From the NCBI GenBank assembly GCA_037384885.1, contig JARRNO010000163.1, positions 1-12,745 on the forward strand: 12,745 nt of DNA. Direction: 5' to 3'. Positions 1-8,314 of the stretch are shown here, piece after piece. Within the stretch, counting starts at the first letter, position 1. Every line of letters begins with the position of its first letter. The notes under the pieces were generated by a model. It had not been told where the DNA came from. It was given only the letters and a program-made list of their open reading frames with translations, and searched no databases. Position numbers and translations under genes: made by a program. This DNA is from JARRNO01 sp037384885. Its GTDB lineage: Bacteria > Acidobacteriota > UBA4820 > DSQY01.

Positions 1-3000
1 GCCAACCTGACGGCGCGAGGAGACTGGTGCGCATAGGCATCGCCCCAGTGTTCGGCGCCTGGCTCGACAGTTATGGGACCGCCGACACCAGACTGAACGG
101 CATAGCTTTGATAAACCGCCGTCGCTTTCTGATTGTTGGTCACGTTGAAGATGTCGACGCGCACGCCGAGATGGCTCTTCCAAAGGGGGATATTGTACTG
201 TGCGCCGAGGTCCAGCGTCCAGGTGGTCGGCGTCCGTCCCGCAGTGCCCCGAGGCGTGACGAAACCAACAGCGCCCCCGTACCACGCCACGTTGATCTGC
301 TTGCTGACAGGGGTTCCCGTCTGGATTTGCATATTGGCTGACAGTACGAGCGGAATGGCGGTGAACCGGTAGGCGCCGTAGGCCTTGATCACGTCACGGC
401 GGTCCAGCGGGAGATACCCGAAGCCGTTGACCAGGAAGTCGGGAAGGTCGTAAGTGGCGTTCAGGTTCGGGTCCAGCTGGCCGACGGTGGTGTCGTTGCT
501 GGCCGCGCCTTCGTAGTTGCCCCGAAGGTAGCTGTGCACCCATGAACCCTGCAGCAGCCAGTTGTGGCTGAAACGCTTGTCCATGGTGATTTCAAGCGCC
601 TTGTAGGTACGGGTGGGTTTTGGGAAGAATACCGTCTGACCAAGATGAACGAGCGAAGGAACCGGCACCTGGGTCCAGTCGCCGGGGTTGGTGATGATGT
701 ACGTGCTCGCCCCGTCGGTGGAAAGGTCTTCGATCGTCCTGCCCAGGGCGCGGTAAACAAGGCGGGCGCCCAGCTTGAAGTCGGGAGCGATCTGGTAGTT
801 GTATCCCAGAATGTATTCGTCGGTGTAGGGGCTCTTCAGCTTGTTGTTGACCGGCAGGTTCGGCGTAATACCCTGAACGTACTCCGCATATCCATAGGTA
901 TATCCATACGCGGGCAAACCGTTTGGATAGGCCGGATTTCCATTGGGACCCGGCCCCTGAGGAATGGGATTGCCATAGGAGTTGGGTTCGGTCAATGCCG
1001 GATCCCAGAAACCTTCAAAACCACTGACTTCGCCGGCGAGTGAACGCAAGGCCATGTCGGTGGGCACGCGTTCGAAGTACCGTCCCGCAAAACCGTAAAG
1101 CTTGCTCTTGCCGTTGTGCTTGATGTCCCAGGTGAACCCGACACGGGGGGCGTAGTTCCCCGTCAGGGACAGCGCGCGGATGGGGCTGTTCGCGGTGGCG
1201 GGGAGCAAACTCTTCAGCTTCTGCTGGGAATAGCGCAGTCCGAGTTTCAACGTAAAGTAGTCAGTGATGCTCCAGTTGTCATTGACCCAAAGCGCTTCGT
1301 CCTTATCGTTGGTAGGACGGTCCATCTGAGTGAAATACGGCTGAGCAAAATACACGTATCGTTCACCATTCGGGCCGGTTCCATTCGCCAAGGTACCGGG
1401 GTCATTAATACCCCAGAATTGGCTAAAGTATGTTGAAGCAGGCATCCACTGCACGAACAGGCTGCCCACAGCGGTCATGCCGCTGTAAGGGTCCACCCAG
1501 TTGGTCGGACCGGAGAGTCCGAAGTTGTAGGTGTAGTCGCGGTCCTGGTACTGGGCGCCGTAGGACAACTCGTGGTGGCCCAGCTCATTGGTGAACTTGA
1601 CATTGAGCTGCTTGCTCACGTCTTTCTTGACGTGGCCTGTGCCGCCGGCGGCGTCGTTGGCCATATAGTTGGAACCCAGGTCGGAGATCAAGCTGGCATA
1701 ACCGTCGGGGAAGGTGGCTGCCACGGTGTTATTTTGAGGCATGGCCTGGAAGCCGCCATACACGCCGTTGGAGAAGTAGTAGCTGTAAGCCCACTGATTT
1801 GAAGCCTGAGAAGCCACCCCATAGCTCTGATTACGGTGGTGGTATCCCAAGGTCACATCGGAAAAGAAGTTGGGCGTCCAGGTGGCGTTCCATTCCAGCG
1901 CCACGTCGTAGGGGCTCTGCTTCAGAGTGTAGGGAGCAGAGAACGGGCTGAGCGTGTCCAGATTTGCATAGGTGTCTGTCTTCTCAGGAGAACCGAAAAT
2001 TGAAAGCGACAACCGCTGGTTGGAATTGACGTTGTAGGTGAACTTTGTCGCGTACATCCACGTCGTGCGGTTTGTGTCTTGAAAGCTCTGGCCTGCATAG
2101 TAAGAACGTGCAGGGGCGCCGTTGAGGTAGAGGAAGCTATCCCCGGTGCTCGTCGGGACGCTCGTGTATTCTTTGAACTTGTTCCAGTCCACGGCCGCGT
2201 AGAACCACAGCTTGTCCTTGACGATGTAGCCACCGACGTGGGCGCCGAGGTCATATTGCTTGAAACCGTTGTTGCCGAAGGCCGAGTTGGTTACGTATGG
2301 ATAAACCTTGCTCTTGGCCTGCATGCTGTCGCTGAAATAGTAGAAGTACGCACCGCCGTGGAACTCGTTGCCGCCGCTGCGGGTGATGGCGTTCACGACG
2401 CCGCCGGTGGTGAAGCCGAATTCGGGCGGCAGGCCGCCGGTCATCACCTGCATGGACTTGATAAAGTCGAAGTTCAGCTGGTTGACATTGGTCCCGTAGG
2501 CCGTATTGGTCACGTCCACGCCGTTGACGATGTAGTTGTTCTCGGCGCCGGTGGAACCGCCGATGGATGGGTTCCCGGGAGTAGACGGGCCAGAGGCCAC
2601 CGCAGACGGCGCCAGGAAGGCGATGTCCGTGGAATTTCGCTGCATCGGGATGCTTTCGATCATCTGGCTGGAGAGCGTGGCGCCCGTGGTGGTGGTCTTC
2701 GTGTTGATAATGGGGCCGGCCGCCGTGACCACGACCTGCGTGCTCCCGCTGCTCAAGGTGAAGGTCATGGTGACCGTCGAACCCAAGGCCACGTCGATGT
2801 TCTTGCGAACCACCGTGTTGTAGCCCGAGGCCGACACCTTGATCTGATAATTGTCCCCGACAGGCAGATACGGGATTGTAAACTGCCCGTCAACATTTGT
2901 GGCCGTGCCCTGCGTTCCCTGGAGCGCGGGACCGGTCACCGTAATGACAGCACCGACGACGGGCTGTCCCTTCGAGTCCAGTACCTTCCCCGTCATGCCT

Positions 3001-3086
3001 CCGCCCGTGGTCTGGGCGAAAAGCCAGCCGGCGGAAAGCCCCAGCATTGCAACAAACAGGGCACTCCACTTGAGTGCTTTTCTCAT
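1..3086 (-). CDS. TonB-dependent receptor, Oar-like, with N-terminal carboxypeptidase-type regulatory domain (3' end cut by window)
   Basis: Outer-membrane receptor that probably imports or displays a large ligand using TonB energy; the substrate cannot be read from sequence. The frame is open from the ATG at 3086 to the left edge (1028 codons). Residues 1-24 form a signal peptide (MRKALKW, hydrophobic core, cleavage near LFA|QTT). Residues about 27-115 are a carboxypeptidase-regulatory-like beta-sandwich (GKVLDSKGQPVVGAVITVTG, then NVDGQFTIPYLPVGDNYQIKV). A plug domain follows at about 120-245 (NYIVNGVDVTN, GGVVNAITRSGGNEFHGG), then a long barrel rich in aromatic residues. The final visible residues, YAHQSPRAVRL, match the usual terminal signature of this family, so probably fewer than ten residues are missing. 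The start is supported by GGAGGTGA at 3091-3098. I found no clear TonB box. Such receptors are numerous in Acidobacteriota. Family confidence is high and ligand unknown. Confidence 0.93.
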   Translation of the reverse strand, partial: MRKALKWSALFVAMLGLSAGWLFAQTTGGGMTGKVLDSKGQPVVGAVITVTGPALQGTQGTATNVDGQFTIPYLPVGDNYQIKVSASGYNTVVRKNIDVALGSTVTMTFTLSSGSTQVVVTAAGPIINTKTTTTGATLSSQMIESIPMQRNSTDIAFLAPSAVASGPSTPGNPSIGGSTGAENNYIVNGVDVTNTAYGTNVNQLNFDFIKSMQVMTGGLPPEFGFTTGGVVNAITRSGGNEFHGGAYFYYFSDSMQAKSKVYPYVTNSAFGNNGFKQYDLGAHVGGYIVKDKLWFYAAVDWNKFKEYTSVPTSTGDSFLYLNGAPARSYYAGQSFQDTNRTTWMYATKFTYNVNSNQRLSLSIFGSPEKTDTYANLDTLSPFSAPYTLKQSPYDVALEWNATWTPNFFSDVTLGYHHRNQSYGVASQASNQWAYSYYFSNGVYGGFQAMPQNNTVAATFPDGYASLISDLGSNYMANDAAGGTGHVKKDVSKQLNVKFTNELGHHELSYGAQYQDRDYTYNFGLSGPTNWVDPYSGMTAVGSLFVQWMPASTYFSQFWGINDPGTLANGTGPNGERYVYFAQPYFTQMDRPTNDKDEALWVNDNWSITDYFTLKLGLRYSQQKLKSLLPATANSPIRALSLTGNYAPRVGFTWDIKHNGKSKLYGFAGRYFERVPTDMALRSLAGEVSGFEGFWDPALTEPNSYGNPIPQGPGPNGNPAYPNGLPAYGYTYGYAEYVQGITPNLPVNNKLKSPYTDEYILGYNYQIAPDFKLGARLVYRALGRTIEDLSTDGASTYIITNPGDWTQVPVPSLVHLGQTVFFPKPTRTYKALEITMDKRFSHNWLLQGSWVHSYLRGNYEGAASNDTTVGQLDPNLNATYDLPDFLVNGFGYLPLDRRDVIKAYGAYRFTAIPLVLSANMQIQTGTPVSKQINVAWYGGAVGFVTPRGTAGRTPTTWTLDLGAQYNIPLWKSHLGVRVDIFNVTNNQKATAVYQSYAVQSGVGGPITVEPGAEHWGDAYAHQSPRAVRL

Positions 3087-3090
3087 TGCG

Positions 3091-3098
3091 TCACCTCC
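3091..3098 (-). promoter_or_regulatory. Ribosome-binding site of the TonB-dependent receptor
   Basis: The minus strand reads GGAGGTGA four bases before the ATG at 3086. It is a near-perfect anti-16S match and fixes the start directly in front of a good signal peptide. Confidence 0.8.
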
Positions 3099-3358
3099 AT
3101 TTACCTTCAGAATTCCTTCCAACGAAAACGCTTGTAGTGGCAAATCTCATACCAAGATTTAATCCCCTGCCATTTCAGCAACTAACAAGCCGGCATGCCG
3201 CCAAAACGGCATAGACGCGTCAAAATGACCGTCAAAAATGGCACGGGCGAGCCCAAAATGCATGCCCGCGTTCAATGTCACGGGACCCCTCCGATGAGAA
3301 ACGGCGATGGGAGCAGTGTCTTTTGGGAGGTTCCGTTAAGGTTGAGGAGTTGCAGGAA

Positions 3359-3377
3359 TCATGCCGTTGGGGCATGA
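3359..3377. repeat. Inverted repeat (7-bp stem, 5-nt loop) downstream of alaS
   Basis: TCATGCC and GGCATGA pair around GTTGG. On the minus strand it lies about 145 bases after the alaS stop and has no following T-run, so it is not a standard intrinsic terminator. It could be a protein-binding site or chance. Confidence 0.35.
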
Positions 3378-3521
3378 CCATGGGGAGGGAGCCGTTTCAG
3401 GACAGGGGGAATCGTCTCCGGCGCGTGATTCGGCGGGCGGAAGCGCGGCGTTGAGCGCCTGATCCCGCACCCGATCCGGATGGGCGTCAGATTGTTGTGA
3501 TTTGAGGCCGGAAGGTCATTT

Positions 3522-5982
3522 TCAGGAAGACGCCCCGGAGAGATGACTTTTGAGGACGGCCACGGCCTGCGAAAGCGCGTCGTCCAGCTTTTCCGGAAAG
3601 CGTCCCCCGGCTTCCGCCAGGTCCGGCTTGCCGCCGCCTCCCCCGCCGATGATCTTGCCGAGATCGCGAACCAGCTTTCCCGCATGCAGCTTGGACACGA
3701 GGTCGGGCGTCAGCGCCGCAAGCAGGCCCGCTTTGCCGTCGTGGCTGTTGCCGATGACCACCACTCCCGATTTCACCTTGCTCCGGAGGGAATCGGCGAG
3801 ATTTTTGATTTCCGAAGATGACAAACCGTCCACACGCTTGGTCATCAGCTTGACGCCTTCGACTTCAGTAATGGTCTCTTCGCTGCCGCCGCCCGACGCC
3901 AACTGAAGCTTGAGCTTCGAGACTTCCTTTTCGAGCCGGTGCAGATCTTTCTGCATGCGGGCCACCGTTTCCGGCACCCGTTCGGGTCCCACCTTGAGGA
4001 TGGCGCCGGCCTCCTCGATCAGGCTTTCCCGTTCCTGCACACGCCGGTAGAGCGGGAAATGCGCCACCGCTTCGATTCGCCTCACACCGGCGGAAACAGA
4101 CCGCTCCTGCGTGATTTTGAACAGCCCGATATCCCCGGTTCGAGCCACGTGGGTGCCGCCGCAGAGTTCTTTCGAGAACCCAGGCACCGTCACCACCCGC
4201 ACCTGCTCGCCATACTTCTCCCCAAACAGCGCCATGGCGCCCGAAGAGATCGCCTCTTCAATCGGCATCTCGTCTTTTTCGACGGGAGCGTTTCTGAGAA
4301 CCTGCTCGTTCACGCGTTCCTCGACGGCCACCAGCACGTCGGACTGAAGCGGCGAAAAGTGATGGAAATCGAAGCGAAGATGGGTCGGAGCCACCAGGGA
4401 TCCTGCCTGCTTCACGTGCGCGCCCAGAATCTCCCTCAGAGAAGCGTGAAGGAGATGGGTGGCCGTATGGTGGGCCATGGTGGCGGCTCGCGCCGGGGCG
4501 TCCACCTGGAGGGAAGCAGCGTCGTCTTTGCGGATTTCGCCGGAAACGACCTCGGCCGTGTGAAGGATGACCCCCGACATGGGCTTCTGAGTGTCGATCA
4601 CACGCAGCTTGCCCCGCTCCCCTTCGATGCGGCCAGAATCGCCCACCTGCCCCCCGCTCTCGGCATAGAAAGGCGTTTGGTCAAAGGCGAGTTCGACCGT
4701 GTCTCCCGCCAGGGCGCTTTCTACGGGTTCGCCGTCTTGCAGGATCAGCAGGCAGCGCGCGTGGTCCACTTTGAGCGTTTCGTAGCCCAGGAAGCGGCAC
4801 TCGAGTTCGTATTTCTGGAGTTCCAGGGCCTTCTGGGTATCCATTTCGCCCTTCCACGACTGCCTGGCCAGCTCCTTCTGCCGGGCCATCGCCTCGTCGA
4901 AGCCCTTCATATCCAGCGAAAACCCCATGTCCTGAGCAATGTCCTCCGCGGATGGCTCCCACCGTCTCAACCAGTTCGTGCAGGAAAGGCTTTTCAAACC
5001 CGAGCATCTTTCCATGGCGGGCGGCGCGCCGGATAATTTTTCGAAGGACATAACCCCGGCCTTCATTGGACGGCATCATGCCGTCTGAGACCAGAAAGAC
5101 CGCCGCCCGGCTGTGATCGGCGATCACCCTCAGAGAGACATCATCCCCGGCCGAATCGCCGTAGTGCTTACCCCGGCGCTCCGCCACCGTTTCGATGATG
5201 GGGAGCAGAAGATCCGTGTCGTAGTTGGAGGTCTTTCCTTCAACCACCGCCAAAAGGCGCTCCAACCCCATTCCTGTATCCACGCAGGGCGCCGGCAGCG
5301 GCGAGCGGTTTCCCTCCTCGTCTCGGTTGTACTGCATGAAGACGAGGTTCCAGACCTCGACCCACCGGTCGCACTCGCAGGCAGGTCCCAGGCAGGTCCG
5401 GCCCGCATCTTCCTCGGCGCACGGCAGTTCGTTTCCCTGGAAGTAGTGGACCTCTGAACAGGGACCGCAAGGCCCGGTGTCGCCCATGGCCCAGAAATTG
5501 TCGTGCATCCCGTATTCCAGGATGCGGTCCTCCGGCACCCATTTTTTCCACAACCGGGCGGCTTCGTCGTCGCGGGGAATCCCGTTTTCCCCTTGAAAGA
5601 TCGTGGCCACCATCCTCTCAGGGGCCAGCCCCATTTCCCGGGTCAGGAACTCCCAGGCGTAGGCGATGGCTTCTTCCTTGAAGTAGTCTCCGAAGGAAAA
5701 GTTGCCGAGCATCTCGAAAAAGGTCTGGTGGCGGGCCGTCCGCCCCACGTTTTCCAGGTCGTTGTGCTTGCCTCCGGCCCGGACGCACTTCTGGCTGGAA
5801 GCGGCGCGCCGGTAGTCGCGCGTTTCCTTCCCCAGGAAGACGTCCTTAAACTGGTTCATGCCGGCGTTGGTGAAGAGAAGAGTCGGATCGCCCGCTGGGA
5901 TCAGCGAGGACGAGCGCACCACACGGTGGCCGCGCTTTTCGAAATATTCAAGGAATGCCGTTCTGACCTCGTCGCTTCTCAT
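3522..5982 (-). CDS. alaS: Alanyl-tRNA synthetase, broken by an out-of-frame internal deletion (assembly error or pseudogene)
   Basis: Charges tRNA-Ala with alanine in the cytoplasm and edits Ser/Gly mischarging. The 5' part, from the ATG at 5982 to about 4955, encodes the class II catalytic core: GDPTLLFTNAGMNQFKD, QKCVRAGGKHNDLENVG, FFEMLGNFSFGDYFK, DNFWAMGDTGPCGPCSEVH and DTGMGLERLLAVVEG. The 3' part, from about 4946 to 3522 in another frame, encodes the rest: TPFYAESGGQVGD, the editing-site HTATH and CGGTH zinc-binding motifs, and the C-terminal glycine-rich IIGGGGGGKPDLAEAGG. Intact homologues have about 875 residues; the two pieces give about 817. The missing block contains the conserved YDTYGFP segment. 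SD-like AAGGA precedes the start. It lies 66 bp after recX, probably in the pilT-recX-alaS unit. Since alaS is essential and usually single-copy, an assembly error is the likelier explanation. Confidence 0.9.
4947..4960 (-). other. Deletion and frameshift junction inside alaS
   Basis: On the minus strand, the catalytic-core frame (...LHELVETVGAI) runs directly into the downstream frame (AEDIAQDMGFSLD) within these bases. In alanyl-tRNA synthetases about 60-65 residues separate these two segments, and the missing length must be 2 more than a multiple of 3 to restore the frame. Confidence 0.8.
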
Positions 5983-6048
5983 CGATCCTTCCCCTGTCAG
6001 GCGCCGGGCGCTTCGAGTTGTCTCGGGAATTGGATTCCGGCTTCCGGG

Positions 6049-6504
6049 TCAGCCGTTGTCCCGTCCTTCCATGGCCGCGGCCACCGCCCGGCGGGTATAG
6101 CCCCGCGCCAGAAGAAAACGGTATATTTTGGCCCGCCGTTCCAGGTCTGTCAACTCGGCGGGATCGATGCCCCTGCGCTCTAAAAGGGCCCGGAGCGACG
6201 CCGCTTCTTCCTCTTGGGGGATCACCGGCTTTTGCCCGGACAGCCCGCGGCGCCGCAGGCCGGCCCGGATGTAGTTGGGCCCGTGGCCGCGGGCCAGCTG
6301 TTCGGCCGCGTAGGAACGGGCCACCTTTTCGTCGTCCAGGAGACCGGCCCGGTCCAGGGCGTCCAGCGCCGCGGCGATCTTATCGTCTTCGAATCCCCGC
6401 CTCGCCAGTTTTACGCGCAATTCTTCCCGCCCGTGGTCCCGCCTGGCAAGGAGACGAATGGCGGCGCTTTTCGCCGATTTCTTGTCCGCTTGTTTTCTCG
6501 GCAT
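6049..6504 (-). CDS. recX: RecX, RecA-regulatory protein
   Basis: A small (151 aa), basic, all-helical cytoplasmic protein that modulates RecA filaments in recombination and the SOS response. Characteristic segments are AIRLLARRDHGREELRVKLARRGF at about residues 15-38 (first three-helix repeat), GLLDDEKVARSYAAEQL at about 54-70 (a strongly conserved RecX block), then the arginine-rich RAGLRRRGL. A final repeat ends with YRFLLARGYTRRAVAAAM. Length is normal for the family. The ATG at 6504 lies 9 bp after the pilT stop and has only a weak purine-rich leader (GCCGGGG), which suggests translational coupling to pilT. alaS follows 66 bp downstream. recX is usually beside recA, but recA is not in this window. 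An SOS box was not seen here. Confidence 0.9.
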   Translation of the reverse strand: MPRKQADKKSAKSAAIRLLARRDHGREELRVKLARRGFEDDKIAAALDALDRAGLLDDEKVARSYAAEQLARGHGPNYIRAGLRRRGLSGQKPVIPQEEEAASLRALLERRGIDPAELTDLERRAKIYRFLLARGYTRRAVAAAMEGRDNG

Positions 6505-6513
6505 CCCCGGCTG

Positions 6514-7665
6514 TCAATACTTGACGAAGGGCGACTGGTCCGAATCCAGGCCGAAATCCGTTCCTTCCATCTGCTCTTTCGCGATGTCGGATGTGGAATG
6601 CACCCCGGAGATCTTGAGCTTGAAGTCGTCCGGGTTGGTGGCCCGCCGGAGGGCTTCCTCCAGCGTGATGAGGCCGTCCCGGTAGAGGAAGTGAAGGGAC
6701 TGGTCGAAGGTCTGCATGCCGTACTGGCTGTAGCTCTGTTCGATATAGTCCCGGATCAGTTTGGTCTTGTCCTTGTTCTCGATGCAGTCCTGGATGGTGC
6801 TCGTGTTGATCATGACTTCGGTAGCGGGAACACGGCCCTGGCCGTCGGCGCGGGGCATCAGCCGCATGGAGATGACCGATTTCAGCACGGAGGCGAGCTG
6901 CAGGCGGATCTGCTTCTGCTGGTGGGGCGGGAACACTGAAATGACCCGGGAGACGGTCTCGGTCGCATCCAGCGTGTGCAGGGTGGAAAGCACCAGGTGG
7001 CCCGTTTCTGCCGCCATCAGGGCCGTCTCGATGGTCTCGTAATCCCGCATTTCGCCCACGAGGATGACGTCGGGGTCTTCACGCAGGGCGGAGCGCAGCG
7101 CCGCGGCGAAGTTCCTCGTATCCACGCCCACCTCGCGCTGGTTCACGATGGATTTCTTGTCGCGGTGCAGGAACTCGATGGGGTCCTCGATGGTGATGAT
7201 GTGTTCCGTCCGCGTGGCGTTGATGTAGTCGATCATGGCCGCCAGGGTTGTGGATTTACCGGACCCCGTGGTCCCGGTGCAGAGGATCAGGCCACGGGTT
7301 TCGTTGGAGATTTTCTCGAGCACATCGGGCAGGTGCAGTTCCTTGATGCCCTTGATTCCGATGGGAATGACGCGGGCCACAATGCCCACCGTTCCGCGCT
7401 GCTGAAAGATATTGACGCGGAACCGTCCCAGGCCCGGCACCGAGTAGGCGATATCCAGGTCCAGGTTGGTTTTGAACTTTTCTTTCTGCTTCGCGTCCAT
7501 GATGGAAAAGGCCATGGCGATGGTGTCTTCCTGCATGAGCCGTTTGGATTCCACCATGGGCTGGAGCTTGCCGTTTACGCGGATGACGGGATGCGACCCC
7601 ACCTTCAAATGAAGGTCACTGGCGCCCCTGTCGATGGCCGATTTCAATAAGTCGTTGATATGCAT
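6514..7665 (-). CDS. pilT: Type IV pilus retraction ATPase (PilT/PilU family)
   Basis: Hexameric cytoplasmic ATPase that disassembles PilA pili at the inner-membrane base, driving twitching motility, DNA uptake or surface sensing. The 383-aa protein has the N-terminal GASDLHLKVGSHP motif (residues 14-26), Walker A GTTGSGKST (131-139), an Asp box ITIEDPIEF (157-165), Walker B DVILVGEMRD (199-208) and a His box ending in LSTLHT. The C-terminal GMQTFDQSLHFLYRDG and NPDDFKLKI segments recall PilU as much as classical PilT; the canonical AIRNLIRE motif is replaced by a diverged KTKLIRDYIEQ. I chose the ATG at 7665 because GAGGGGA sits 5 bases upstream (7671-7677) and the protein then begins MHINDLLK, as in homologues. 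The frame could extend 34 codons upstream to 7767, but those residues are low-complexity and not pilus-like. First gene of pilT-recX-alaS. Confidence 0.93.
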   Translation of the reverse strand: MHINDLLKSAIDRGASDLHLKVGSHPVIRVNGKLQPMVESKRLMQEDTIAMAFSIMDAKQKEKFKTNLDLDIAYSVPGLGRFRVNIFQQRGTVGIVARVIPIGIKGIKELHLPDVLEKISNETRGLILCTGTTGSGKSTTLAAMIDYINATRTEHIITIEDPIEFLHRDKKSIVNQREVGVDTRNFAAALRSALREDPDVILVGEMRDYETIETALMAAETGHLVLSTLHTLDATETVSRVISVFPPHQQKQIRLQLASVLKSVISMRLMPRADGQGRVPATEVMINTSTIQDCIENKDKTKLIRDYIEQSYSQYGMQTFDQSLHFLYRDGLITLEEALRRATNPDDFKLKISGVHSTSDIAKEQMEGTDFGLDSDQSPFVKY

Positions 7666-7769
7666 TGCTTTCCCCTCGGAGGCAAATCCCCCGGGAAGAC
7701 CGGGCGTCCACGAAAGGGGCGATTGCCGCGCCGGGCTTCCCGCCTTTGCCTGTCTGCTTCCTGTCAACA

Positions 7770-7798
7770 GTATTATTCTATTTTAAACGCGCAGTCAA
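7770..7798 (-). promoter_or_regulatory. Candidate sigma-70 promoter for pilT-recX-alaS
   Basis: In an AT-rich island on the minus strand, TTGACT (7793-7798) lies 17 bases before TAATAC (7770-7775). The better -10 match TAGAAT (7775-7780) is 17 bases from a weaker TTGCGT. Either placement leaves a leader of about 100 nt before pilT. Confidence 0.45.
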
Positions 7799-8264
7799 CG
7801 CAATGGCCGCGTTGCGGCTATTGATCAGGGCGCGGGATAGCCGTTTCGGACTGGCAGCTGGCTGCTTCGCAGCCTCTCGGGTGAACAAGTGAAGAAGCGA
7901 GGCGGCTAGGAAGTCAACGCGGGAATGACCGCTGCGGGCAGGGATTTGAATAGCATGCCCCTTCGGGAACAGCCGATGGGAACCTGGCGTTACACGGTGC
8001 GACGCGCCGTCCGGCAAAGGGATTCCCGGCACTCATAGAACAACAAACCGGGCGAAGCCCGCTTCCTCCGGCGTCTAACCTCTCCCCTCTTCCTTGGCCG
8101 CACAGCGGGCATGATCAGCCGCCGGCTACCGGCACGCCGAGTTTCGAGGCGCATGTGAGCTTGCTTTCCAGCAGGTGCATTGACCGATGGGACCGGGCGC
8201 GTCACTGCCTGCGGCCACGTCCCAGCGGCATGCACAACAGCCCGGCGCGTTGGGGCGGGCAGAC
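7799..8264. other. Gene-poor intergenic region with several short hairpins
   Basis: This stretch lies between the pilT promoter region and the ilvE terminator. It is open in short frames on both strands (for example 7778-8032 minus, 84 codons), but none resembles a known protein or has a convincing start site. Visible structures are GGCTGC-TTC-GCAGCC at 7860-7874, CGGGC-GAA-GCCCG at 8049-8061 (followed on the minus strand by a T-rich run) and a CCC-TTC-GGG type hairpin near 7960-7970. No tRNA, RNase P or tmRNA signature was recognised. It could be a dispersed intergenic repeat, a structured RNA or degraded sequence. Confidence 0.45.
7860..7874. repeat. Small hairpin, 6-bp stem, 3-nt loop
   Basis: GGCTGC and GCAGCC pair around TTC within the gene-poor region. 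No T-run follows on either strand, so it is not an evident terminator. Confidence 0.35.
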
Positions 8265-8290
8265 GAAAAGGGCCGCCCGGCGGGCGGCCC
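8265..8290 (-). terminator. Intrinsic terminator of ilvE
   Basis: On the minus strand GGGCCGCCC, a 3-nt GCC loop and GGGCGGCCC form a perfect 9-bp GC stem (8270-8290), followed by TTTTC. It starts 24 bases after the ilvE stop codon, the right place and orientation to end the ilvE transcript and separate it from pilT. Confidence 0.85.
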
Positions 8291-8314
8291 TGATTCCTCT
8301 TCGAACTGTCGAGG

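Larger units (their letters stand above)
3087..3521. other. 435-bp spacer between alaS and the TonB receptor gene
   Basis: No gene is supported here; short frames on either strand resemble nothing known. The stretch contains a 10-bp palindrome at 3191-3200 (cggcatgccg minus its last base pairings) and a hairpin at 3359-3377. It also has a cluster of CAAAAYG-like repeats near 3202, 3221, 3233 and 3254. I did not find a convincing sigma-70 promoter for the receptor gene or a T-tailed terminator for alaS, so whether the receptor is transcribed separately is open. Confidence 0.5.

Noticed and set aside
2079..3137. 352-codon plus-strand frame
   Set aside because: It lies antisense to the TonB receptor, has a low-complexity Val/Gly/Arg-rich composition and matches no family; the minus-strand protein is unambiguous.
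3939..5036. 365-codon plus-strand frame
   Set aside because: It is antisense to alaS, whose motifs are clear; the plus frame is His/Arg-rich shadow sequence.
7778..8032. 84-codon minus-strand frame as a small protein gene
   Set aside because: It has no convincing SD or recognisable domain, overlaps the pilT promoter candidate, and the same region is open on the other strand too.
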